Assembly (NCBI GenBank): GCA_937896835.1
Contig: CALBOJ010000035.1
Location: forward strand, 1-31,907
DNA length: 31,907 bases
Source of the DNA: an uncultured Collinsella sp.
GTDB lineage: Bacteria; Actinomycetota; Coriobacteriia; Coriobacteriales; Coriobacteriaceae
Direction of reading: 5' to 3'
Part shown: positions 23,845-31,018 of the stretch, piece after piece
How the letters are laid out: the number at the start of each line of letters is the position of its first letter
Numbering within the stretch: position 1 is the first letter of the stretch
Notes under the pieces: generated by a model
What the model was told of the DNA's origin: nothing
Seen by the model: only the letters and a program-made list of their open reading frames with translations
The model's database searches: none
Program-made: the position numbers and the translations under genes

Positions 23845-25188
23845 ATGTCCAAGAAAAACTATGCCGTGACCATTGCCGGCGGTGGCTCTACCTTCACCCC
23901 GGGCATCGCTCTGATGCTGCTTGAGGAGCGCGACCGCTTCCCGGTCAACAAGGTGACCTTCTACGACAACAACGCCGAGCGCCAGGAGATCGTGGCAAAG
24001 GCCTGCGAGATCTACTTCCACGAGAACGCCCCCGAGGTTGAGTTTAGCTACACCACCGACCCCGAGACCGCATTCACCGGGACCGACTTCGTCCTTGCTC
24101 ACATCCGCGTCGGCCTGTACGCCATGCGTGAGCTCGACGAGAAGATTCCTCTCAAGTACGGCTGCGTTGGCCAAGAGACCTGCGGTGCCGGCGGTATCGC
24201 CTACGGCATGCGCTCCATCGGTGGTGTCATCGAGATCCTCGACTACATGGAGAAGTACAGCCCCAACGCCTGGATGCTCAACTACTCCAACCCCGCGGCT
24301 ATCGTCGCCGAGGCCTGCCGCGTGCTGCGCCCCAACAGCCGCATCATCAACATCTGCGACATGCCGATCGACCTTATGGATAAGATGAGCCGTATGTGCG
24401 GCATCAAGGATCGTCGCGAGCTGCAGTATAGCTACTACGGCCTCAACCACTTTGGTTGGTGGAGCAAGATCTACGACAAGGACGGTAACGACCTCATGCC
24501 GCAGATTAAGGAGCACATGGCTAAGAACGGCTACCTGGACGGCATCGAGCACGAGGCCGGTAAGGAGCAGCATGTCGAGGAGAGCTGGATTCACACCTTC
24601 GGCAAGGCCAAGGATGTCTATGCTGTCGATCCCGAGACGATTCCCAATACCTACCTCAAGTATTACCTGTACCCGGACTATGTTGTCGAGACGTCTGACC
24701 CCAACTACACTCGCGCCAATGAGGTTATGGACGGCCGCGAGAAGAAGGTCTTTGGCGCTTGCCGCGACATCATCGCCAAGGGTACGGCTAAAGACGGCGG
24801 CTTTGAGCCAGATGTACATGCCAACTACATCGTCGACCTTGCCTGCGCACTGGCCGAGAACACGCTCGAGCGCTTCCTGCTGATTGTCCCCAACGATGGT
24901 GCTGTGCCCAACTTCGACCCGACGGCCATGGTCGAGGTGCCTTGCATCGTCGGCTCCAACGGCTTTGAGAAGATCTGCCAGGGCCCGATTCCGCAGTTCC
25001 AGAAGGGCCTGATGGAGCAGCAGGTTTCCGTCGAGAAGCTCGTTGTCCAGGCTTGGGTCGAGGGCAGCTACCAGAAGCTCTGGCAGGCACTCACGCTCTC
25101 CAAGACCATTCCTTCGGCGAGCGTTGCCAAGCAGATCCTGGACGAGCTCATCGAGGCCAACAAGGATTTCTGGCCCGAGCTTAAGTAA
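23845..25188 (+). CDS. 6-phospho-alpha-glucosidase, glycoside hydrolase family 4
   Basis: It hydrolyses phosphorylated alpha-glucosides such as maltose 6-phosphate, delivered by the upstream PTS, to glucose 6-phosphate and glucose. GH4 enzymes use NAD and a divalent metal such as Mn. The 447-residue protein has the NAD motif AGGGSTFTPG (11-20), the CDMP motif with Cys171-Asp172, and Asn201-His202 in GLNHFGWW. CDMP is diagnostic for alpha-specificity against the CN(I/V)P of 6-phospho-beta-glucosidases, and the Cys171/Asp172/His202 numbering equals B. subtilis GlvA. GAGGAGG precedes the ATG. It lies 155 bp after the EIICB gene on the same strand. Confidence 0.95.
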   Translation: MSKKNYAVTIAGGGSTFTPGIALMLLEERDRFPVNKVTFYDNNAERQEIVAKACEIYFHENAPEVEFSYTTDPETAFTGTDFVLAHIRVGLYAMRELDEKIPLKYGCVGQETCGAGGIAYGMRSIGGVIEILDYMEKYSPNAWMLNYSNPAAIVAEACRVLRPNSRIINICDMPIDLMDKMSRMCGIKDRRELQYSYYGLNHFGWWSKIYDKDGNDLMPQIKEHMAKNGYLDGIEHEAGKEQHVEESWIHTFGKAKDVYAVDPETIPNTYLKYYLYPDYVVETSDPNYTRANEVMDGREKKVFGACRDIIAKGTAKDGGFEPDVHANYIVDLACALAENTLERFLLIVPNDGAVPNFDPTAMVEVPCIVGSNGFEKICQGPIPQFQKGLMEQQVSVEKLVVQAWVEGSYQKLWQALTLSKTIPSASVAKQILDELIEANKDFWPELK

Positions 25189-25227
25189 GGACTACTGTCT
25201 CGAACCTCACGCATCTCTGCTTCATTT

Positions 25228-25277
25228 GCGCCGCCGCGGTGTCCGGATTCGCCCGGATGCTGCGGCGGCGCTATACT
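25228..25277 (+). promoter_or_regulatory. GC-rich hairpin abutting the ychF -10 box
   Basis: GCGCCGCCGC (25228-25237) and GCGGCGGCGC (25262-25271) are perfect 10-bp arms enclosing a second TCCGG/CCGGA hairpin. TATACT (25272-25277), a strong -10 box, follows with no gap, so the right arm covers most of the spacer. There is no good -35. The hairpin may also limit read-through from the glucosidase gene. Confidence 0.55.
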
Positions 25278-25314
25278 TATGAGGTTTGAAGTACCTGTAC
25301 CAAAAGGAGCTGTC

Positions 25315-26391
25315 GTGTCCCTTTCCATCGGTATCGTGGGCCTGCCCAACGTGGGCAAGTCGACGTTGTTCACCGCGCTTACCAAAAAGACCGGCCTTGC
25401 CGCCAACTACCCGTTTGCCACGATCGACCCCAACGTGGGTATCGTCGATGTGCCCGATAGCCGCCTGCAAAAGCTCGCCGACATCGTTAACCCCGGCCGC
25501 ATTGTGCCGGCTACGGTCGAGTTCGTCGACATCGCTGGCCTGGTGAAGGGTGCCAACGAGGGCGAGGGCCTGGGCAACCAGTTCTTGGCAAACATCCGCG
25601 AGACCGACGCCATCTGCGAGGTCGTGCGCTACTTTAAGGACCCCAACGTTATGCGTGAGGTGGGCCGCACGGGCGAGTTCGTCGACCCCGCCGGTGACGC
25701 CGACACCATCATGACCGAGCTCATCCTGGCCGACATGGGCACGCTCGAGAAGCAACTGCCCAAGCTCGAGAAGGAGGCCAAGCGCGACAAGGAGCTCATG
25801 CCCAAGTTCGAGGTGGCCAAGCGCCTGCTTGCCTGGCTCAACGAGGGCAAGCGCGCCGCATCCATGGAGATGACCGACGAGGAGCGTGCTGCCGCCAAGG
25901 GCCTGTTCCTGCTCACCATGAAGCCCATCCTGTATGTGGCCAACGTGGACGAGGATATGCTCAACGAGGACCTGGCGCCCATCGATGGTGTCAAGCCGTT
26001 GCCGATCTGCGCCAAGATCGAGGCCGAGCTTTCCGAGCTCGATCCCGAGGACGCCGCCGACTACCTGGAGAGCCTGGGCCTGGAGCAGCCCGGTCTGGAC
26101 GTGCTCGCGCAGGCGGCCTATAAGCTGCTCGGCCTGCAGTCGTTCTTTACGGCCGGCGAGATGGAGGTCAAGGCCTGGACGGTGCGTCAGGGCGCGACCG
26201 CCCCGCAGGCCGCCGGCGTCATCCACACCGATTTTGAACGCGGCTTTATTAAGGCCGAGGTCATTGGTTACGACGACTACATCGAGCTCGGTGGCGAGCA
26301 GGGCGCCAAGGCTGCCGGCAAGCTGCGCATCGAGGGCAAGGACTATGTCATGGCCGATGGCGACGTCGTGCACTTCCGCTTTAACGTGTAA
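25315..26391 (+). CDS. ychF: YchF/OLA1-type ATPase
   Basis: It is a translation-associated P-loop NTPase of the Obg-related family, which prefers ATP over GTP. The 358-residue product has the P-loop GLPNVGKST near the N-terminus, the switch ANYPFATIDPNVGIV, DIAGLVKGANEGEGLGNQFL, and a C-terminal TGS domain (KAWTVRQGATAPQAAGVIHTD...). The GTG at 25315 is chosen: AAGGAG lies six bases before it, and the upstream ATG at 25279 sits only two bases after the -10 box, so it cannot be in the mRNA. Codon use is strongly optimised, as in housekeeping genes. Confidence 0.95.
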   Translation: MSLSIGIVGLPNVGKSTLFTALTKKTGLAANYPFATIDPNVGIVDVPDSRLQKLADIVNPGRIVPATVEFVDIAGLVKGANEGEGLGNQFLANIRETDAICEVVRYFKDPNVMREVGRTGEFVDPAGDADTIMTELILADMGTLEKQLPKLEKEAKRDKELMPKFEVAKRLLAWLNEGKRAASMEMTDEERAAAKGLFLLTMKPILYVANVDEDMLNEDLAPIDGVKPLPICAKIEAELSELDPEDAADYLESLGLEQPGLDVLAQAAYKLLGLQSFFTAGEMEVKAWTVRQGATAPQAAGVIHTDFERGFIKAEVIGYDDYIELGGEQGAKAAGKLRIEGKDYVMADGDVVHFRFNV

Positions 26392-26402
26392 GGGCGACGC
26401 AT

Positions 26403-26786
26403 ATGTTCAAATACGGCAAAAAAGCTGGCTACATGGGCATCGCGCTGCTGGTGCTTGCGGTGCTTCCGCTGGTGGTCGCAGCGTTTGTTATCCCCAACAT
26501 TGGTCCCGAGGTGGCAACGAAGTTTAACGCAGCCGGCGAGGTGACGCGCTGGGGCAAGAGCTACGAGTTGCTGGCGCTGCCAGTGCTCAACCTGCTGCTG
26601 AGCGTGGCGACGTACTTTACGGCGGGACGCCAGGCTAAAAACAATGATGACTCCGACGCCATGGCGCGCATCGTGTGCGAGCGCTACTTGCGCAACGGCT
26701 GCATCACGGGCGTGTTCCTCAACGTAATCAACGTCTACTTTATGTACTCGGCGATTACCGGAACGGGCTTTGGCTTTGGTTTCTAG
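26403..26786 (+). CDS. Small membrane protein with DUF1648-like domain
   Basis: The 127-residue protein has three hydrophobic segments (about 9-31, 53-70, 95-117). The motif IPNIGPEVATKFNAAGEVTRWGKS matches DUF1648, found in SdpI-like and other small membrane proteins of unknown role. It lies 11 bp after ychF on the same strand and is probably cotranscribed. Its end nearly touches the stop of the convergent gene at 26796. Confidence 0.75.
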   Translation: MFKYGKKAGYMGIALLVLAVLPLVVAAFVIPNIGPEVATKFNAAGEVTRWGKSYELLALPVLNLLLSVATYFTAGRQAKNNDDSDAMARIVCERYLRNGCITGVFLNVINVYFMYSAITGTGFGFGF

Positions 26787-26795
26787 CTTGTCCTT

Positions 26796-27185
26796 TTAGG
26801 CAACGAACCTGCACGCATATTCAATGGCTGCTGCGAGGCCGCCGCTCGATCGTGGTTTAAAGACCATGTCAGCGGCGGTCTCGTTTTCGTATCCGGCGCC
26901 GCGAAGGGCGAGTGCGATACCGGCTTCCAGGAGAAGAGGCAGACCGCGCTGGCTGGTTGCGATTACGGCAGCCTGATTGAGTGAGCAGCTGTGCGCTTGG
27001 CATCGGATGGCAAGTTCACCTTGCGCCGGGCAAGGGACCAGAACGGCGGCGACGCGACTTGATAGCAATGCAAATGCTGTGCGCTCATCGGGCGAAAGGC
27101 ATTCTGCTTCAACGACGACGAGCTTGGGCGGTGCGCTGTTTGTGCGAGGCGTGGCTCGGTACATGCGGACCGAAGAACCCGACAT
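26796..27185 (-). CDS. Unknown protein with HAD-like C-terminal pattern
   Basis: The product has 129 residues. The ATG at 27183-27185 follows AGGAG by six bases and is chosen over one eight codons upstream. No firm family was recognised. Its C-terminal half (GLPLLLEAGIALALRGAGYENETAADMVF, then GGLAAAIEYA) resembles the end of Cof-type HAD phosphatases (MLxxAGxGVAMGNAxxxxxxAADyV...DGVAxAi). The catalytic Asp motifs of HAD enzymes are absent, so a non-catalytic derivative or chance likeness are both possible. It is transcribed divergently from an XRE regulator from a shared palindromic promoter, suggesting control by that regulator. Confidence 0.6.
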   Translation of the reverse strand: MSGSSVRMYRATPRTNSAPPKLVVVEAECLSPDERTAFALLSSRVAAVLVPCPAQGELAIRCQAHSCSLNQAAVIATSQRGLPLLLEAGIALALRGAGYENETAADMVFKPRSSGGLAAAIEYACRFVA

Positions 27186-27208
27186 AGAAAACTCCTGTGT
27201 ATTCGGCA

Positions 27209-27232
27209 AAACGTAAACTATAGTTTACGTTT
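27209..27232. promoter_or_regulatory. Perfect 24-bp palindrome with divergent -10 boxes
   Basis: The half-site AAACGTAAACTA (27209-27220) is followed by its exact reverse complement (27221-27232). The centre provides TATAGT as a -10 box on both strands (plus 27219-27224, minus 27217-27222). Start sites would fall about 25-31 bases before the two start codons. A symmetric operator placed over both -10 boxes is typical of divergent autoregulation. Confidence 0.8.
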
Positions 27233-27261
27233 ATGTTCGGCTCCATTTCAAACTCGGCTGC

Positions 27262-27480
27262 ATGGACGAACGTGCGAAACAGATTCTTGGCAGGCGGGTC
27301 GAAGAGACACGCAGGGACCTTGGTATCTCCAAGGTTGATTTTTGTGTGGCAACAGGAATCAGCCGACCCTACCTCGACCGAATCGAAGGTGGGACGGCAA
27401 ATTTCACGCTCAAGGTTTTATTTAAGATCGCGCCCGCACTCGGCATGACGGTGTCAGAACTTCTCGAAGGTATCGAATAG
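27262..27480 (+). CDS. Small XRE-type helix-turn-helix regulator
   Basis: The 72-residue protein is a single Cro/C1-type HTH domain: RVEETRRDLGISKVDFCVATGISRPYLDRIEGG with the family's central SxPYLxxIExG-like turn, then TLKVLFKIAPALGMTVSELL. It has no separate sensor domain. No ribosome-binding site precedes the ATG and no in-frame alternative start exists, so initiation may be weak or atypical. It is the likely ligand of the 24-bp palindrome 30 bp upstream and so may repress itself and the divergent gene. It ends 22 bp before the convergent asparaginase stop. Confidence 0.8.
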   Translation: MDERAKQILGRRVEETRRDLGISKVDFCVATGISRPYLDRIEGGTANFTLKVLFKIAPALGMTVSELLEGIE

Positions 27481-27502
27481 GGGATACCCGTCGACAACTG
27501 AA

Positions 27503-28516
27503 TTACGCCATCGGGATGCGGTCGTGGTTGACTTGGCTGTAGAACAGACGCTGAATCTCGGTCGCATCACGTGACTGGCCGAGTGCCCACATGGTTTTGG
27601 CCACGAGCGTCTCGGTTGTCATATCGTCGCCGCGCAAAATACCCGGATGATCAGCGTAGGCGCGGCCGACCTCATAAACACCTAGGTCAAGGCCTTCCTC
27701 GGGGACCTGCGTGGTCATAACGACAGTGCGGCCCGAATCGACCCAGCGGAAAATTGCCTCCTGGAACGACTCACCGGACTCGCCAAACTCGGGGATACCG
27801 CCAATGCCAAAGGTCTCCAGGATTACAGCATCGTAGCTATTGGCAAGGGCATCGAGGATGCCCGGGTTTACGCCGGGCGTGAGCTTAAGGACAAACACGC
27901 GCGGGTCGATGCTGTCGTAGAAACGCACCGGGTTTTCGCCCTGATGCGTGCCGTGAAGCCCGTTGCGCACAATGCGGTCGTTGCGGATGTAGGCAATGGG
28001 CGGATAGTTGACGCTAATGAACGCGTTAAAGCTCATGGTGCGCTGCTTGCGGGCGCGCGTGCCGGCAATGGCTACGCCGCCAAACACGATGGAAACGTCG
28101 TGCGAGTGCTCGTCGAGCGCATAGAGCAGGCTCTGGTACAGGTTGAGCTTGGCGTCGGTAAAGGGGTTGCCCATGGGCTTTTGCGAGCCGGTGAGCACGA
28201 TGGGCTTGGGGCTGTCCTGAATCAGGTAGGAAAGCGCTGCTGCGGTGTAGCTCATGGTGTCGGTGCCGTGCAGAATCACGAAGCCGTCGTGGTCGTCATA
28301 GCCTTCGACGATGACGTCGCGGATGCGCATCCAGTCGCTCGGGCGCATGTTGGTGCTGTCGATGTTCATGGGCTGCACGACGTCGAGCTCGCAGAGGCCC
28401 GAGATCTCGGGGACGCTCTGGGCGAGTTCCTCACCGGTCAGGGCGGGGGAGAGGCCGTTGCCGTCCTCGGTCGATGCGATGGTGCCGCCCGTGGCGATGA
28501 GAAGGATGCGCTTCAT
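27503..28516 (-). CDS. ansA: Type I (cytoplasmic) L-asparaginase
   Basis: It hydrolyses asparagine to aspartate and ammonia. The 338-residue protein starts MKRILLIATGGTIAS, with catalytic Thr12, and has the second signature HGTDTMSYTAAALSY (Thr85, Asp86). TGSQKPM and GGVAIAGTRARK follow in place. No signal peptide is present, which fits the AnsA (type I) rather than the periplasmic AnsB type. The ATG at 28514-28516 follows TAGGAA; the open frame extends 24 codons further but lacks a ribosome-binding site. Confidence 0.92.
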   Translation of the reverse strand: MKRILLIATGGTIASTEDGNGLSPALTGEELAQSVPEISGLCELDVVQPMNIDSTNMRPSDWMRIRDVIVEGYDDHDGFVILHGTDTMSYTAAALSYLIQDSPKPIVLTGSQKPMGNPFTDAKLNLYQSLLYALDEHSHDVSIVFGGVAIAGTRARKQRTMSFNAFISVNYPPIAYIRNDRIVRNGLHGTHQGENPVRFYDSIDPRVFVLKLTPGVNPGILDALANSYDAVILETFGIGGIPEFGESGESFQEAIFRWVDSGRTVVMTTQVPEEGLDLGVYEVGRAYADHPGILRGDDMTTETLVAKTMWALGQSRDATEIQRLFYSQVNHDRIPMA

Positions 28517-28784
28517 GCTGGTATTCCTATCGTATTTGCCGCCGCAGAGGCGGAGTCGTTCGGCAGTATTGTGGCACAGGGCGTCCAATGTTCAAACGTA
28601 TTACATCATCTGTAGCGTTTGGTAACACTTCAATTGCCGTCAAATAGGGGCCCAGGTCGTGCGTTTGCCGTGCGCTGATGGCTGCGAGGGACGAGAAACC
28701 CCATATAACGTGTACACTATGAAAGTTATTTTTGTTCATTCACGCGGGTGGGCACCGGCTCCCCGCCAACAAGAGGGGGAAACC

Positions 28785-30383
28785 ATGGATCAAAAGGCTT
28801 CCGCAAAGGTCCTCGTACTCGACTTTGGTGCGCAGTACGGTCAGCTCATTGCCCGTCGCGTCCGCGACCTCAACGTGTATTCCGAGATCGTTCCCTGCGA
28901 CATCTCGGCCGATGAGATTCGCGAGATGAACGCCTCTGCGCTCATCCTTTCCGGCGGCCCGGCTTCCGTGTACGCCGAGGACGCTCCGTCCATCGATCCC
29001 GCCATCTTTGACCTGGGCCTTCCCGTCCTGGGCTTTTGCTACGGCCATCAGATCACGGCCGTGACGCTCGGCGGCAAGGTCGGCCATTCCGAGGTAGGCG
29101 AGTACGGCCGCGCCACCATCACGCGCAGGGCAGGCGCCAAGCTCTTTAACTCCACGCCCATGGAGCAGACCGTGTGGATGAGCCATCGCGATGCCGTTTC
29201 CGAGGTGCCCGAGGGCTTTACCGTTACCGCCAGCACCGACGTGTGCCCGGTCGCTGCCATGGAGTGCGTCGAGCGCAAGATTTTCACCACGCAGTTCCAC
29301 CCCGAGGTCAAGCACTCCGAGTACGGTCAGCAGCTGCTGAGCAACTTCCTGTTTGAGATCTGCGGCCTGGAGCCCAACTGGAGCATGGACAACCTGGTCG
29401 AGACCATGACGGCCGAGTTCCGCGAGAAGGTCGGCGACGACCGCGTGATTCTGGCTCTGTCCGGTGGTGTCGACTCCTCCGTCGTGGCTGCGCTGGGCGC
29501 CCGCGCCGTGGGCAAGCAGATGACCTGCGTGTTCATCAACCACGGTCTGCTGCGCAAGGGCGAGCCCGAGCAGGTGGAGGAGGTCTTCACCAAGCAGTTT
29601 GACGTCGACTTTATCCATGTTCACGCCGAGGACCGTTATGCCGAGCTTCTGGCCGGCGTGACCGAGCCCGAGGAGAAGCGCCGTATCATCGGTACGCAGT
29701 TCTGGAAAGAGTTCTTCGCGGTTGCTCAGCAGCTCGAGACCGATGGCAAGCCGGTCAAGTACCTGGCTCAGGGCACCATCTACCCCGACATCATCGAGTC
29801 CGGCGCTCGCAAGACGGGCGGCAAGACGGCCACCATCAAGAGCCACCACAATCTGATTCCGTTCCCCGAGGGCGTACACTTCGATCTTATCGAGCCGCTC
29901 GACCACTTCTTTAAGGACGAGGTCCGCGCACTTGGTCTGGCACTGGGCCTGCCGGGTCACATCGTGTTCCGCCAGCCTTTCCCGGGCCCGGGTCTGGCCA
30001 TCCGCATCATCGGCGCGGTCGACAAGGAGAAGCTCGAGATCCTCAAGAACGCCGACGCTATCGTGCGCGAGGAGCTCGACGCCTACAACCAGCGTCTGTT
30101 TGAGCAGACCGGCGAGCGCAACTCTGAGCACAGCTGCTGGCAGTATTTCGCGGTTCTGCCCGACATTAAGTCCGTCGGCGTTATGGGCGACGAGCGTACC
30201 TATCAGCGCCCGATCATCCTGCGTGCCGTCGAGTCCAGCGATGCCATGACCGCCGACTGGGCCAAGCTGCCCTACGACGTACTGGCCCGCATCTCCGGCC
30301 GTATCGTTGCCGAGGTTCCCGGCGCCAACCGCGTGTGCTATGACATCACGTCCAAGCCGCCTGCGACGATCGAGTGGGAATAA
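28785..30383 (+). CDS. guaA: GMP synthase (glutamine-hydrolysing)
   Basis: It converts XMP to GMP using ATP and glutamine-derived ammonia. The 532-residue protein has an N-terminal class I glutamine amidotransferase with Cys85 in GFCYGHQ and FHPEVKHSEYG. An ATP-pyrophosphatase domain follows with LSGGVDSSV, then the GMPS C-terminal dimerisation domain ending PPATIEWE. The ATG at 28785 follows AGAGGGGG; the frame runs 42 codons further upstream but without family similarity. It is divergent from ansA with a 268-bp spacer that contains TATAAC and TACACT as candidate -10 boxes and no recognised purine riboswitch. Confidence 0.96.
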   Translation: MDQKASAKVLVLDFGAQYGQLIARRVRDLNVYSEIVPCDISADEIREMNASALILSGGPASVYAEDAPSIDPAIFDLGLPVLGFCYGHQITAVTLGGKVGHSEVGEYGRATITRRAGAKLFNSTPMEQTVWMSHRDAVSEVPEGFTVTASTDVCPVAAMECVERKIFTTQFHPEVKHSEYGQQLLSNFLFEICGLEPNWSMDNLVETMTAEFREKVGDDRVILALSGGVDSSVVAALGARAVGKQMTCVFINHGLLRKGEPEQVEEVFTKQFDVDFIHVHAEDRYAELLAGVTEPEEKRRIIGTQFWKEFFAVAQQLETDGKPVKYLAQGTIYPDIIESGARKTGGKTATIKSHHNLIPFPEGVHFDLIEPLDHFFKDEVRALGLALGLPGHIVFRQPFPGPGLAIRIIGAVDKEKLEILKNADAIVREELDAYNQRLFEQTGERNSEHSCWQYFAVLPDIKSVGVMGDERTYQRPIILRAVESSDAMTADWAKLPYDVLARISGRIVAEVPGANRVCYDITSKPPATIEWE

Positions 30384-30415
30384 CGTACATACGTTCGGTT
30401 ATTTTATAGTACCAG

Positions 30416-30453
30416 GTAGCATGTGCAGTTTCAATTGAAGCTGCACATGCTAC
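30416..30453. repeat. 38-bp near-perfect palindrome after guaA
   Basis: The left half GTAGCATGTGCAGTTTCAA (30416-30434) is complementary to the right half (30435-30453) except for one T-G pair. No T-tract follows on either strand, so it is not a standard terminator, though it lies between convergent guaA and the yjdF relic. It could be a repeat element or cruciform. Confidence 0.7.
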
Positions 30454-30475
30454 TGCATATGGGTCAATGTCGGCA

Positions 30476-30642
30476 TCAATGCCCGCGATGCTTCTGATTG
30501 CACCTCAGCGTTCGTCGCCCGAAACGCTCCTCCACCTCTTCCGCGCGGCATCGTACCTTCCCTCCTCGGCGCGCTTCGCCAACCCAACACAAAATTGACC
30601 ATCGTAATATACAGTCAGGGTTGACGACAAGCTGATCTGCAT
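30476..30642 (-). pseudogene. yjdF: yjdF (DUF2992) relic with internal deletion
   Basis: The N-terminal part, starting at the ATG 30640-30642, reads LTVYYDGQFCVGLAKRAEEGRYDAAR, typical of YjdF (LTVFFDGQFWVGVFER...). It soon runs into a stop at 30505. In another frame the same stretch reads AEEVEERFGRRTLRCNQKHRGH and stops at 30476, matching the conserved YjdF C-terminus (EERF...KHRGH). About 80 residues of the family's usual roughly 140, including the FGAEP segment, are missing, and the two ends are out of frame. A good ribosome-binding site (AGGGGG) and leader remain. The function of YjdF is unknown; in Bacilli it is controlled by a riboswitch sensing aza-aromatic compounds. Confidence 0.72.
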
Positions 30643-30723
30643 GGTTGATTCCCCCTTTATGTAGACGACCATGCAGACAAGGGGCAACCGAGGAGACGGG
30701 TTGCTGATGCAAACTCCTGCATG
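30643..30723 (-). promoter_or_regulatory. Structured leader of yjdF, possible yjdF riboswitch
   Basis: Read leftward, CATGCAG (30717-30723) pairs with CTGCATG (30670-30676), enclosing GCAACC/GGTTGC (30699-30704 and 30684-30689). CCCCTT (30679-30684) can instead pair with AAGGGG (30652-30657), which is the ribosome-binding site of yjdF. This gives a plausible on/off arrangement. The assignment to the yjdF RNA motif rests on gene context and fold only; the consensus could not be checked. Confidence 0.45.
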
Positions 30724-30992
30724 CCCGCCACTACCCGACGGAGACCGTGTTTTGTTTCCAGTGGCCGCGCTGAAGGACGCCGGAATCATCCAGAGCATGT
30801 CCAAGAAGATCGATACTCTCAGCACCAGAACATGACCGTGCTAAATGAAGATTTTTTCGACTTTTACAGGAAGAATGAGTCTTCGCAGTTTGATCTCATA
30901 ATTGGCAATCCTCCGTACATTAGGTATCAGTATCGCGAAAGCACCCAGCGCTCTCCCTATCCTCGATATTGACCTCGCACAACATGAAAGCA

Positions 30993-31018
30993 AACAAGCT
31001 GGTCAAACAAGCTAGTTA
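30993..31018 (+). repeat. 13-bp tandem duplication in the methyltransferase relic
   Basis: AACAAGCTGGTCA (30993-31005) is followed at once by AACAAGCTAGTTA (31006-31018), differing at two bases. The expected protein reads ...MKANKLVNAW, so one copy is an insertion that shifts the frame. Confidence 0.8.

Noticed and set aside
27233..27448. Open frame starting right after the 24-bp palindrome
   Set aside because: It overlaps the XRE gene in another frame and its translation has no domain, whereas the XRE frame is a clear HTH protein.
28517..28784. Purine riboswitch upstream of guaA
   Set aside because: No conserved purine-aptamer loops were found; only short GC hairpins and candidate -10 boxes are visible.
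30707..30835. Small plus-strand frame (MQTPACPPLPDGDRVLFP...) before the methyltransferase relic
   Set aside because: It overlaps the structured yjdF leader on the other strand, lacks a family match and its end overlaps the first methyltransferase fragment. Its 3' half looks mildly coding, so it could be another gene remnant.
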